This document shows positions 40,001-47,902 of a DNA stretch of 64,000 nucleotides, in pieces. A program made the position numbers and the translations under genes. The stretch's first letter is position 1, and every line of letters begins with the position of its first letter. The stretch lies in NCBI RefSeq assembly GCF_009928485.1, contig NZ_JAABNP010000004.1, positions 1-64,000 on the forward strand. The letters run 5' to 3'. This DNA comes from Clostridium sp. C2-6-12 (GTDB lineage: Bacteria > Bacillota > Clostridia > Clostridiales > Clostridiaceae). Under the pieces are notes generated by a model. It was not told the DNA's origin and did not search any database. It saw only the letters and a list, made by a program, of their open reading frames with translations.

Positions 40001-41650
40001 TAAGCCTCCTGTAAGAACTGTTGCCGCTGCAACTACAGCTCCTATACCAATAGCTAGTGCAATTGCACCAAATCCTATCTTTTGTTTAGCTGCATCAACT
40101 TTTGCTTCCATATTAGCTTTAGCTTGGCCATTAATCTCATCTATTTTAGCTGCATCATCTTTATTTCTATTGGCAATTTCATCTGGTAAAGCTGCAGGAT
40201 CTTTAATACTTCCCTCAAACTTAATCATATTTCCTTTCATAAATGTTGCATCTACCATTTGAATGCCAATGCCGCCTTTTGCTATTTCTATTTTACTCTT
40301 AGCAGAAATATCAACACTTTGAGGTCTAAATGGCGGCGTATCTCCACTTCCATCTCTCATTCCAAGCTCTAAATTTTCTGTAGCTGTAAAATTTATATTC
40401 TGTCCTTTAAGAGATACGTCACCTGATTGTGCTAAATTTAAACTTACACCTCCACCTCCTGGTGTAAAATTCATATCACTTGGTGTTAATTTCATTTCAC
40501 TTCCACCTGTATGAGAAAATGACTTATTATCAGGATTTTGAGTTTTGCTTGCATATTTTGCTCCTGATGCTGTACTTCTTACAGCATGAACTGCAATTGC
40601 TTCCTTTTCCTCATTAGTTGGAAAATATATATGAACCTTACTTTCCTTCTCTGGCATACAATACCAAGCACTACTTTCTATTGCATAGGTAAAATATTTT
40701 TGATTTGCATAGTTTTCATATTCTGGGTCTATTTCAAAATGAACACACATAGTATTACCTTTTACATCTTTAACCGTTGCTGGAATACTCATTCCAAATA
40801 TCTTATGGTTTACCTTAAGTGTTGTTCTAAGACCTCTTTCAAGTCCTAAAGTATATATTGTTCTAATTTCTTCTTTATAAACTTCAGTGTGAATTTTAGC
40901 AACTATGCATTCAACTTTATTAAATAAAACCTTCTCTCCAAGTATTAACTTCATTGGAGTCACAATATCCCAGGTTGTATATTCTTGAAGATAATTTTCT
41001 TCAAAGCCCATAGCTGCACGCTTATTAAAGCTATCAATATCTTTCACTACTTCATAGTCATCAATATTTAATTCTACATTGTTATTTAAATTTGGTATTC
41101 CAAAGTGAAATCTTCCATATTCTTCTGTAGCTTCTGCAAGTAATACGCCGTTAAAATGGCTTGCTATCCTTTTTAAAAATTCCCAATCTGTTTCTTCATA
41201 TTGAAGAATAAATTCTCCAATAGTTTGTCCATTTGTTATTCCATCAGTAAATGCCTTCTTGCTATAAACTTCTAAAGTCTTTGTTATAACCTCTTGATAT
41301 GTCATATCTAAATTACAAAAGGTTCTACTGTTTTTCTTAATATCAAACTCCTTGGTATAAGAAACAGCTTGTATTTCCATAACATGAACACTGCCTTCAT
41401 AGGACATAAAAACTTCATTTATTCTTCCTACAAATAACTTAGTTTCTTCACCTGTCTCTTCAATTCTTGATACAGTTACTTTTTCTTCACTAACATTTTT
41501 ATTTAGATACTCTAATATTTTTCCTTCATCTATTAGAAGTTTTATCTTTAAATATGCATGATCATTAATAGGATGCAATATATCAATATCTTCTACTTGA
41601 ATAGCACTATAGGGTATGTCTATTTTTATACTTTTATATGTCAGCATCAT
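34079..41650 (-). CDS. VgrG-Rhs fusion with C-terminal toxin
   Basis: Single protein of 2523 residues. Residues 1-480 form a VgrG / gpD-like spike (ILQYEETDWEFLKRIASHFN, AWYCMPEKESKVHIYFP). Residues about 480-525 are a charged linker and 527-567 a strongly hydrophobic region. Residues about 742-2340 are an Rhs shell (DPVDGATGSLYIP, many YDxxGN repeats) closed by YLRARFYNPVIGRF and NNPVVYWDPSGY (ending 2369). Residues 2370-2523 are a toxin domain with SGHELLQNAWLEANG (G-H-E at 2425-2427) and MHKF (2461), like HNH/Endo VII 'GHE' nucleases. The start has AGGAGGGG. Fusion of spike, capsule and toxin in one chain is notable. The PAAR-like tip gene lies 41 nt upstream. Confidence 0.85.
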   Translation of the reverse strand: MMLTYKSIKIDIPYSAIQVEDIDILHPINDHAYLKIKLLIDEGKILEYLNKNVSEEKVTVSRIEETGEETKLFVGRINEVFMSYEGSVHVMEIQAVSYTKEFDIKKNSRTFCNLDMTYQEVITKTLEVYSKKAFTDGITNGQTIGEFILQYEETDWEFLKRIASHFNGVLLAEATEEYGRFHFGIPNLNNNVELNIDDYEVVKDIDSFNKRAAMGFEENYLQEYTTWDIVTPMKLILGEKVLFNKVECIVAKIHTEVYKEEIRTIYTLGLERGLRTTLKVNHKIFGMSIPATVKDVKGNTMCVHFEIDPEYENYANQKYFTYAIESSAWYCMPEKESKVHIYFPTNEEKEAIAVHAVRSTASGAKYASKTQNPDNKSFSHTGGSEMKLTPSDMNFTPGGGGVSLNLAQSGDVSLKGQNINFTATENLELGMRDGSGDTPPFRPQSVDISAKSKIEIAKGGIGIQMVDATFMKGNMIKFEGSIKDPAALPDEIANRNKDDAAKIDEINGQAKANMEAKVDAAKQKIGFGAIALAIGIGAVVAAATVLTGGLALVALGAGVAAAAVGASELAEGSSDYSKAQSGDYSKSYNFMRDTVCQGNETLYNVIKYGSVLISSVVITLATGGAATEILTKMAWDGGGDVVLNMLADYADDGKLDNNIMDYVKSAVMSMSMSNINIGVMKKVKNLKAIAKIEDAEKRCKIMGRVRLASDVALDIGQQLATTGDANLTSTFIKKYIGNKMCFSDPVDGATGSLYIPATDIVLPDIHEEFKIERKYESVNNRIGLLGLGWTSSFETCLGVEEEKINVLCSDGHIESFYLNDDEWINDKGGAKIYSLKQDKDYWIFKTALDKKTYKYNSSGKLVNITDKHGNKLSLTYIGENIETLNTFSNYKLFFTYKDGKVIEIKDELGRIVQYKYAGDYLTDVIHVDQGITRYTYDDKGYISSITDQNGHTYTKNFFDKKGRVVRQDFPNNNTCKITYDDSEKEVTFYYTKSQRTEKTRFNKDGLITHLFYEDGSTEEYKYDDYQNKIYIEDRNGFETHKVYDEFGNLLKKTLPNGLVTEYTYDENGNLVKETDNEEKEIIYAYDSIGNLIEKKTKISVGNWTTESYRYDSFGRILSKTDGNENTSKYEYANSSSLEGKQGKDPVRVITNSGYEYEYTYDKVGRNTEIKTDYGTIEFGYNNLNFVASIKDANGNVTIKNYDNMGNLTSIYTPNACIKGSISDEGYKYSYDHMDRLISIRNPLGIVEKNIRDSEGNIIKEINPNYYNAETYDGIGVEYVYDKDNRKIKTIYPDGGIERFFYDSNGNVIRHISPEYYNEETDDGLGYSYTYDSMNRLSSIINEEGNVERTFEYDLHGNIIKEIDIEGNATLFKYDLLGNLIEKRVPVEEYEAEFKYNVTCYEYDKNGNKILEKHGTTLVSEKRFCNNYHEIYFEYDKENRLISVKDKYGAKSLYKYDCLNKKTYESFKINDTTTKAIHYIYDKVGNLIQKKEEINGGFVSPEAAGKNIWAVTNYEYDKNGNITKIITPKGYEIGRVYDKADRVIEQHEKDEANGIFRSYVYNYDKADNVIGISEYSGEEAKLISNKFISENDYRVHWSERHENRKENEKLFERLNFKEDQKKKAYTYDAQNRLTHFISFSGNTTRLFYDKNDRIIKQVLPEQYDEAKDDGVGTTYSYNLKGQVIEVRNALGETVAKNTYDPKGNIKTSIDGENNKVEYTYTLLGQIKEVVTPNSRKENKAAQSYKYDARGNITGITDGNGNQTNYLLDDWGRIIQIITPEGGVEKYTYDYAGNITSTTDANGGTIEYIYNSLGQVCEIRDQEGISEYFYYDVEGNLTKQIDRNQNHVDRNYNLDRNIVSVRAYQIDKEAIALEAKKAEEARLKAIEEANKKSEENFVASPLAQSSRRRSFTERLKDRKERQDQEEKSNKTNSDEKVEDLNKNKLNVIDQRFKYNPDGTLKSAYTGNMQYEYAYNIEGMLEAKSASGRTLLSYTYDKNNNIKSIKDITGKSSIYSYDEADRVKLIQDDNHNNLAIYDYYKNDSIKSVTVGNGLKTDYTYDGDGNVQSLVTISSTGEVLIDYNYAYDLNGNRLEKVSSKHKNFYTYDSMNRLKEASYDDRCESFTYDKVGNRLTKTTNDITEKYVYNVKNQLKELHNNSGANYFTYDKQGNTIKEETSTGNNIFEYNTLNQQVKAITKDGNTLVSRYDSEGLRAEIEENEKLTKFIFHKENVLVEADKDYNVISRFSRGYEVVAADIAELGEGSEANLNIHYYTVDEQGSTVLITDVNQSVKNEYCYDAFGNALDCKEEVHNRITYTGQQFDGVTGQYYLRARFYNPVIGRFTQEDIYRGDGLNLYAYCGNNPVVYWDPSGYMDCKSKDKQLNSGMEWNDYLKENYDPNNVKWVNKIQEFDVRPYGIYKDFPYDSLSGHELLQNAWLEANGYGARGGELSKLNPAMALKENPMHKFISSQQRKLKMNTKNLKGVSWRKNVLDNIKLMKKAGVPRDKILEITKATRTFAKKYLTEEE
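34548..35940. repeat. 1.4-kb direct repeat of the Rhs core, copy A
   Basis: This is the counterpart of copy B at 31765-33158, inside the large fusion gene. Recombination between the copies would replace the GHE-type toxin by the deaminase toxin and delete the intervening 2.8 kb, including the SUKH-like gene. Confidence 0.85.
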
Positions 41651-41691
41651 ATTTGCCCCTCCTTTTCATTTAGTAAAATCCACCTAATTTT

Positions 41692-42465
41692 CTATCCCTT
41701 TTGCCCACTTGTATATAATTTGATTTCTCCTCCGTAGGAACAAGTAAGCTTACATTTTCCAAGTAATGCTGGCTTTCCCTCAATAAGAACATCTTCTTTT
41801 CCATCTATCCATTCTGTAGCTATCATAGGAGTGCATTCTCCTACACAATCTGCTATCAAATCTTTTCCTACATCTTCAGACGGAGCTTTTGAGAATAACC
41901 CCATAACCTTTTCCATAAAACTTTTAGGCCTGTTTTTAACCTCATCTGCTATTTTTTTAGCATTTGCCTGTACACTTGGATTTTCAGGGCTTTTACATAT
42001 TCCAAAGCTTCTTACATTAATATTAGGCTTGCTGTCTCCTATATTTAGTTGGGGAATTCCATGTATAAATTCTCCATGGCCAATTGGAACTACAACATAA
42101 CTTTCATGAAGTGCACAGCTGCAGGTAATAGCGGCAGTATGAACTATATAGCTTTTTTGAAGATCTTTCATTCTTTGCTCTTCAGCTGCAGCCGCTTCTG
42201 CCTCCTCTGCTGCTTTCTTATCTGCCTCTGCTTGAGCTTCTGCTGCTTGCTTTTCTTCTTCAGCTTTCTTTGCAGCCTTTTCTTCTGGTGATGAGGTGAG
42301 CCATTCAGCTACATTTCCAATATCTCTTTTTAAAAATCCGCCGACCCTCTCAGCCATAGTTCCCATTTGCTTAGCTGAGTCAACTGTATCTTTTACCCCT
42401 TTTTCTGCTTCATTTATTGCTGTTCCAGCTAAAGTTCCATATTTTTCTTCATTTTCACTTGCCAT
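41692..42465 (-). CDS. PAAR-like tip protein (DUF4280)
   Basis: Protein of 257 residues. An N-terminal amphipathic/coiled-coil part (about 1-95) includes an Ala/Glu/Lys-rich run near 65-95. The C-terminal part has the DUF4280 pattern: HTAAITCSCALHES, then GDSKPNINVRSFGICKSPENP, then CVGECTPMIATEWIDG, and a final ALLGKCKLTCSYGGEIKLYTSG. DUF4280 proteins are PAAR-like cones that sharpen VgrG spikes in T6SS and related systems. Cysteines at CSC, GIC, CVGEC and LTC are conserved. GAGGTG precedes the ATG. It sits between the pentapeptide/Imm11-like pair and the VgrG-Rhs gene, which suggests tip assembly. Confidence 0.8.
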   Translation of the reverse strand: MASENEEKYGTLAGTAINEAEKGVKDTVDSAKQMGTMAERVGGFLKRDIGNVAEWLTSSPEEKAAKKAEEEKQAAEAQAEADKKAAEEAEAAAAEEQRMKDLQKSYIVHTAAITCSCALHESYVVVPIGHGEFIHGIPQLNIGDSKPNINVRSFGICKSPENPSVQANAKKIADEVKNRPKSFMEKVMGLFSKAPSEDVGKDLIADCVGECTPMIATEWIDGKEDVLIEGKPALLGKCKLTCSYGGEIKLYTSGQKG

Positions 42466-42466
42466 C

Positions 42467-42988
42467 TTATATCACCTCAACTTCCTCAAAATTAATCCCT
42501 ACAAATAATCCTCTTTTTAGCATGCTTTCAACGACATCAATAGAGACAATAAAGTAATAATCAACCCCTGCTTTAATTTGAAATATATTGTAATCTCCTA
42601 TTTTCTTAGAATCTAAAACAATCTTATCTATCCAGCCATTCTTAAAAAAAACAGCTTTATCGCTTAATGCATCTAATAATTCTGGCAACACTAATCTATA
42701 TACTTTTTGTGTTTTCATCTCTAAATCTGAAAACACTGCTATTTTATAAACTATAGTATTTTCATATAATTTAAAAAGCTTATGAAGCTCATCCGAAATA
42801 AGCAGTACAGGCGCTTGTATAAGGTCAGGATAAATGCTATTTTCATTTCCCTTTACAGGAACATTTGTAGAGTCTTTATATTGTTCTTCATCTTCTTTTA
42901 ATAAGGTCATTTTTTGACTGTTATTAAAGCCTTTTATTTCAATTGCATTTTCAAGCTTTCTGTCCTGTTTTAAAATAAAGTACTTCAT
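42467..42988 (-). CDS. Imm11/DUF1629-like protein in the tip cluster
   Basis: Protein of 173 residues with no signal peptide. The C-terminal pattern IGDYNIFQIKAGVDYYFIVS then SMLKRGLFVGINFEEVEV resembles the Imm11 (DUF1629) family, in which a short beta region is followed by a 'VS..-...GITGI-F' ending. Its start overlaps the end of the pentapeptide gene by 4 nt (ATGA) and its stop lies 1 nt from the DUF4280 start, so the three are translated as a unit. It may be an accessory loader rather than immunity, since no toxin precedes it. The assignment is tentative. Confidence 0.45.
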   Translation of the reverse strand: MKYFILKQDRKLENAIEIKGFNNSQKMTLLKEDEEQYKDSTNVPVKGNENSIYPDLIQAPVLLISDELHKLFKLYENTIVYKIAVFSDLEMKTQKVYRLVLPELLDALSDKAVFFKNGWIDKIVLDSKKIGDYNIFQIKAGVDYYFIVSIDVVESMLKRGLFVGINFEEVEVI

Positions 42989-44088
42989 ATTTCTTCGCCT
43001 CCATCTATATATATAGTTTGAAGCTGTTCTGAAGTTAAATTTATAAAAGGTATATCTTTAGCACTAAATATAGCATTTTCTAAATCTGATCCTTCAAAGG
43101 ATACATTTTTAAACTTTGCATTTATGAAATTTGAATTTTTAAGATTTGAATTTGAAAAGTCTACATATATAAGCTCTGCATCTCTAAAATCGCTTCCAGA
43201 ACAGTCAGCATCCTGAAAATCAGAATCTTCAATTTTGGCTTTTTCAAAAACTGCCCCTATTAATTGACCTTTTGTAAATATACATCTTTTTATTTCTGTA
43301 ACCTTAAACTGTCCTCTTACTACATAACTTTCTGAGAAATTTATATTTTTAAGCTTACTTTCTTTAAAATTTATAAATAACATATTTTGCTTAGCTAAAT
43401 CACCATCTTCCAATACACTGTTCTTCCAAACAGAAAATACAAAAGGTAATTTTTCCTCAGGCTGTTTTTTCAATTCTAAAAGTTCTTTTATATTCTTTTC
43501 TTTATTATCCATAGCAAAAAGCGTTTCACTTTTTCCTTGATATTCACTCCACTTAACTATATAAAAATCTTCTACTGAAGTTTTCTGCATCCAATCCTCT
43601 TCATCTAAATTCCAAAACCAATTTCTCACCTCTTTAGCCATATCCCAATAACATTTTGATACAAGTTCAAATATTATTTTTTGAATATCATAATCATTAA
43701 CCTTACCCATACAAATTCTTTTTTCTTTTATTAACCTTTCCTTTAGGCTAATGAAAGGCTCAAATAAAAACCTTAAATCTATTTCTTCATACATAGAATT
43801 AGAATCTAAATACCAGCATGAATTATAACCATGTGCTAATATTTTATAAGATTCATTTACAATATTAATTCTAAGAAGTTCAAATTGGAAAACTGCTATT
43901 TTATATTCTTTATCTATTTCCTGAAAATTGTCTGCTTTTTTTATTAGTTTTTTCATTGCATCCATTATTAGCTTTTTAACTTTTTCTTCATTAACTCTAA
44001 AGTTTTCATAAACCTTCAACTTAATCTCATCTATCAATTTTTTAATTACATTTTCATTAAAATGATCTAATGACTCTTCTCTATTCAT
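42985..44088 (-). CDS. pentapeptide-repeat protein of the tip cluster
   Basis: Protein of 367 residues. Residues 1-235 are of unknown, mostly helical fold. Residues about 236-355 contain pentapeptide repeats of the A(D/N)LxX type (LKNINFSESY, EDSDFQDADCSGSDFRDAEL, YVDFSNSNLKNSNFINAKFKNV in two halves). These form a right-handed beta-helix. In Gram-negative T6SS clusters pentapeptide proteins accompany DUF2169, PAAR and VgrG and are thought to assist tip or effector loading; the same role is inferred here. GGAAGGG precedes the ATG. Confidence 0.8.
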   Translation of the reverse strand: MNREESLDHFNENVIKKLIDEIKLKVYENFRVNEEKVKKLIMDAMKKLIKKADNFQEIDKEYKIAVFQFELLRINIVNESYKILAHGYNSCWYLDSNSMYEEIDLRFLFEPFISLKERLIKEKRICMGKVNDYDIQKIIFELVSKCYWDMAKEVRNWFWNLDEEDWMQKTSVEDFYIVKWSEYQGKSETLFAMDNKEKNIKELLELKKQPEEKLPFVFSVWKNSVLEDGDLAKQNMLFINFKESKLKNINFSESYVVRGQFKVTEIKRCIFTKGQLIGAVFEKAKIEDSDFQDADCSGSDFRDAELIYVDFSNSNLKNSNFINAKFKNVSFEGSDLENAIFSAKDIPFINLTSEQLQTIYIDGGEEI

Positions 44089-44129
44089 TTCAATCCCTTC
44101 CTTCTATTTTAGGAATCCTTCTTTTGAAT

Positions 44130-45578
44130 TTATTCTGCATTTACATTAACTTGAGTACCTTTTTCCTTTATTTCACCTGAACTATCAAATTCTAAGCCTC
44201 CACCTTTATCGCAGGCAAAATTTACTCCTTGTTTTGCACTTACCATAAAACTTTTTTGTGCTTGAATTTTTATGTTCTGCTGTGCATTAATATTTATGTT
44301 ATTTTGACTCGTAATGCTAAGAGTTCCGTCATTTGTGAGGCTCATATCTGCCTGCCCGCTGTCACAGGAAATAAAAATGCCATTTGGTGTAAGCTTTACT
44401 TGCTTATCATTGGCAGTTCTTAAATATTTATCATCTGGATTTCCCATTCTATCTTCTGCCTCACCTGCACCTTGTTTATACCCACTTACTGCACTTACTG
44501 CAAAAGCTTCATCTTCATCTTTTGTTGGAAAATACACTCTTACGCTATCTCCTATCTCAGGCATGCAATACCATCCGCTTCCATCACCTGACGCTGACAT
44601 AGTAGAAAATTTAAACCAATAAGCCCTTCCTGTGTCTTGAACTTCATCTATTTCTAAATGAACCTTTACCAAATCATTTTGAACCTGTATGATTTTCCCA
44701 TCGATTGAACTTCCAATGACTTTTGTATTATATGTTCTTTTCTGTTTTAGCCCATTTTTCATTCTTAATTTATAAGTATTTATTAACATACTATCTTTGA
44801 TTTCATAAATTCCTTCATGTATATAAAAAGCTTGCCCTTGAAATTGTATATTATCTCCAAGCTTTAAAATCTCATAATTTTCTATTTCATACGTTATATA
44901 ATCTGCTTCACTTGCATCCTTAAGATAATTTTGAAGCATGTATTTATAGCTGTTTAAATCTTTATAAATTTTATAATTAATATTTTTCCCTTTTAATGCT
45001 TTGGCCTGTTCTGGTACTGCCATTACATACTGTATTACCTTTCCATCCATAGTTGAAAATAAACCTTGATTATATTTAGAAGCTATTCTTTTTAAAAATT
45101 CCCAATCTGTTTCTTCATATTGTATAAGTAATTCTTTTACTTCTTCATCCGGTATTTTTAAAATGTAGCTAGAATTGCTATACTCTTGCATTATAGTATC
45201 TATAAGCTTATGAGTTGTCATTGATATGTTTTGAAAAGATTTGCATTTTGATTTTATATCCATTAAATAAGACATGCTTTTAGCTTCAAGGTTTAGAGTA
45301 TATACATCAAGTTCTACATTTATTTCTATGTTGGTAACAACACCATAAAATAAAGTTTTACCCTCATCACCTTCATAACAAATTTCTATGGTTTTATTAT
45401 TAGTTGTTGAACTAATATCTCTATCCTTAGCTTCATTTTTTAAAATTCCTGTTAGCTTTAAGAGAGCATGTTCATTTATATTGGTTTCTATTTTCAGATT
45501 TTTAATTGCTTCTAAATTATAACCATTAACTCTTATTTTCTCGTAATTAATGGCTTCAACAATTTGATTTTCTTCCAC
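44130..45578 (-). CDS. vgrG: VgrG-like spike protein 2
   Basis: Spike protein of 482 residues resembling phage late control protein D/VgrG. Segments shared with the other two copies are IQYEETDWEFLKRIASKYNQ near 150-170, WYCMPEIGDSVRVYFPTKDEDEAFAV near 335-360 and a C-terminal beta-helix (about 395-482) with NINAQQNIKIQAQ repeats. It would form the trimeric needle under the tube. The GTG start at 45578 follows GGGAGTG. There is no C-terminal toxin extension. Confidence 0.87.
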   Translation of the reverse strand: MEENQIVEAINYEKIRVNGYNLEAIKNLKIETNINEHALLKLTGILKNEAKDRDISSTTNNKTIEICYEGDEGKTLFYGVVTNIEINVELDVYTLNLEAKSMSYLMDIKSKCKSFQNISMTTHKLIDTIMQEYSNSSYILKIPDEEVKELLIQYEETDWEFLKRIASKYNQGLFSTMDGKVIQYVMAVPEQAKALKGKNINYKIYKDLNSYKYMLQNYLKDASEADYITYEIENYEILKLGDNIQFQGQAFYIHEGIYEIKDSMLINTYKLRMKNGLKQKRTYNTKVIGSSIDGKIIQVQNDLVKVHLEIDEVQDTGRAYWFKFSTMSASGDGSGWYCMPEIGDSVRVYFPTKDEDEAFAVSAVSGYKQGAGEAEDRMGNPDDKYLRTANDKQVKLTPNGIFISCDSGQADMSLTNDGTLSITSQNNININAQQNIKIQAQKSFMVSAKQGVNFACDKGGGLEFDSSGEIKEKGTQVNVNAE

Positions 45579-45630
45579 TTATATCACTCCCTTTAAATTT
45601 TGTACCCTATTTTATTAACTTAGATCTTAT

Positions 45631-46248
45631 CTACTTTATTTTCATAAGCATTATACTTGCTTTTATTAAAAGCCCCCATGTTTTTAAATCTTTTTCAAAG
45701 CAATTATAATTTCCAATTATTAAAGATCCTTTATGTTCTCTATAAAAGATCAAATTATAAATTTTTCCTTTTCCCGTTGGCGTCATATATGTTCCATAAG
45801 ATACTTTTGAAGAACCTTCTCCTACTTCGCCTTCTTCTATCCATTCTAAGTAAAGATCCATATCCTTAAAGTTTTTTTCCATGCCTTTTTTAAAGCTAGC
45901 AAAGCTTTGCTTTTGAGCTCCTTTATCTATATATGTTATAGTAAAACTTACTCCATTATTATCATTTATTAGGGTAACACTTTTATTAGTATTTGCTTTT
46001 TCTTCAAAATAAGCTAATGGAATTGGAATTTGTAGCTTTCCTTTTAAATATTCTTTCTTAGAAAATTTAAAATTAGTATTATTTATATTTAGAGACCCCT
46101 GATCTATTTGTTCTATTACTTGTTCAAAGGTAATTTCATCTTCCTTAGAAGTTAAATTCTCTTCTTCTGAAGCTTTTTTTATTTCTGCTTCTTTCTCAAG
46201 CCTTTGTTGCATTTTCAACTTGGCTATCTTTTCATCTATATTATCCAA
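45631..46248 (-). CDS. DcrB-like protein, possible Eag-type effector chaperone
   Basis: Protein of about 205 residues. The N-terminal 50 residues are a charged helix (KIAKLKMQQRLEKEAEIKK). Residues about 60-205 have the look of a DcrB/DUF1795 fold: IPIPLAYFEEKANTNKSVTL, GVSFTITYIDKGA and YNLIFYREHKGSLIIGNYNC. DUF1795 proteins include Eag chaperones that shield hydrophobic segments of Rhs/T6SS effectors. TTG at 46248 is chosen because AAGGAGG lies 8 nt upstream; the frame begins 10 codons earlier at a poor site. It sits between two VgrG genes. The assignment is tentative. Confidence 0.5.
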   Translation of the reverse strand: MDNIDEKIAKLKMQQRLEKEAEIKKASEEENLTSKEDEITFEQVIEQIDQGSLNINNTNFKFSKKEYLKGKLQIPIPLAYFEEKANTNKSVTLINDNNGVSFTITYIDKGAQKQSFASFKKGMEKNFKDMDLYLEWIEEGEVGEGSSKVSYGTYMTPTGKGKIYNLIFYREHKGSLIIGNYNCFEKDLKTWGLLIKASIMLMKIK

Positions 46249-46436
46249 AACTAACTCCTCCTTTTTATGTTTGAGCATATCCCAAGTTCTTTATTTTAGC
46301 TTTAAAAATCTCTTTAAATGCAGGCTATAACTATAAATATTTATATATTTTTATAGTTATATATTTTTATATTTATCTATTTATATTCTTAAATATTTTT
46401 CTAGATATATTTTTTTATTTAAAAATATATATCTAT

Positions 46437-47879
46437 TTATCCATTATTCTGAATCCTAGTTCCACTTACTAAGATTTCATCTCCCTCAGATAATACAAGA
46501 CTACTTCCCGCTTCGCATAAAATATCTACAGTCTTTTGTGCACTTATTGTCATCTCATTTCCAGCCCTCAGCGAAAGCTTTTGAGCACAAGCAATATTTA
46601 TATTTTTTTGTCCTACAACATCTACAGTTCCATCATTATTTAATCTCATAGATGCTTGTCCTCCACTGCAATCTATAACCACTCCACTTGGAGTAAATTT
46701 AACTTCCTGCCCTGCATCAGTTTTTAAAGATTTTATATCTGGATTTGACATTCTATCATTCTTTGCTTCTGCCCCAGATTTTCCCTCATGGCTTCCTATT
46801 GCATTTACAGCAAAAGCTCTGCTTTCATCTTTTGTTGGGCAATTTAATCTTATTTTTTCTCCAACCTCAGGCATACAATACCATCCTCCACCATCTGGTG
46901 ATGCTGCAACTGTTGCATAAGGAAACCAGTATGCTGTAGACGCATCCATGCTATTACTGATTTCTAATTGAACTTTTACTTTATCTCTTTGTACTTCTAA
47001 GATTGATCCATTTATTGAAATTCCAATAACATTTCCATTATATAAACGCTTTGATCTTAGACCTCCCTTTGGTCTTAATTCATATACGTTTTCCAATTTA
47101 CCTTCATCCATTAAATAAGTAGCTTTCTTAATATAAAATTGCTGATTTTTAAAGCTAAAATTTTCCCCTGTATTTAATATTTCTTGAGTCCTTATTTTAT
47201 AGGTAATAAAATCTGTCTCTAGCACATCCGCTTTATCATTATTTAATACATCATTATATTCATCTACTGCTTTAGAAATTGTATAATTAATTATTTTAGT
47301 TTTTGGCACTACAGCAATTTCTGGAGTTCCCAAAAATATACTTATATTTTTTGCTTCTGCTCCGCATATAATTGCTTGATTATATTTAGAAACTATTCGC
47401 TTTAAAAATTCATAATCAGTTTCATTATATTGAAGTATAAATTCGCCTATGGGCTCATTAGGAATATTAATATGATATTGAGCTTCAGTATATGTCTTCA
47501 TAACTTCATCTATTAACTGATGAGTAGTCATATTAATATTTTGAAAATCTCTTTTTCTTTTATAAATATCCATCTTGTAATCAAAGCTTTTAGCTTCTAT
47601 TGATAAAATATAAACATAATTAATTACCTGTACTTTTACCTCAGTAATAACTCCATTAAACAAAGAGAAATGAGCTTCTTCTTTTTCATAGAATACTTCT
47701 ATAGGTGTTTCTTCATTTGTACTTTGAATATAACTATCTTTCACTTCATCATCTAAAACACAAGTTAGTTTTAAAATTGCATGATCATTTATTTCATTTT
47801 CTATTTTCATATTTTGTATATATTTGCAGTCATAAGTTGATATTCTTAAGTTATCGTATGATATAAAATCCTCTTTCAT
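46437..47879 (-). CDS. vgrG: VgrG-like spike protein 1
   Basis: Spike protein of 480 residues, paralogous to the copy at 44130. Shared segments are ILQYNETDYEFLKRIVSKYNQ (in two parts), GWYCMPEVGEKIRLNCPTKDESRAFAV and a C-terminal beta-helix with VDVVGQKNINIACAQ. It has no effector extension. GGAGG precedes the ATG. It is preceded 24 nt upstream by a baseplate-like gene. Two stand-alone VgrGs plus the VgrG part of the Rhs protein could form heterotrimers, as known for Gram-negative T6SS. Confidence 0.87.
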   Translation of the reverse strand: MKEDFISYDNLRISTYDCKYIQNMKIENEINDHAILKLTCVLDDEVKDSYIQSTNEETPIEVFYEKEEAHFSLFNGVITEVKVQVINYVYILSIEAKSFDYKMDIYKRKRDFQNINMTTHQLIDEVMKTYTEAQYHINIPNEPIGEFILQYNETDYEFLKRIVSKYNQAIICGAEAKNISIFLGTPEIAVVPKTKIINYTISKAVDEYNDVLNNDKADVLETDFITYKIRTQEILNTGENFSFKNQQFYIKKATYLMDEGKLENVYELRPKGGLRSKRLYNGNVIGISINGSILEVQRDKVKVQLEISNSMDASTAYWFPYATVAASPDGGGWYCMPEVGEKIRLNCPTKDESRAFAVNAIGSHEGKSGAEAKNDRMSNPDIKSLKTDAGQEVKFTPSGVVIDCSGGQASMRLNNDGTVDVVGQKNINIACAQKLSLRAGNEMTISAQKTVDILCEAGSSLVLSEGDEILVSGTRIQNNG

Positions 47880-47902
47880 AATCTCTCTGCTCCTCCTTTA
47901 AT

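Noticed and set aside
46279-46436. Iterated TATATTTTTATAT sequence between DcrB-like and VgrG genes
   Set aside because: It is low-complexity AT sequence; the possible ATAACTATAAA/TTTATAGTTAT hairpin is not distinct enough to call a functional element.
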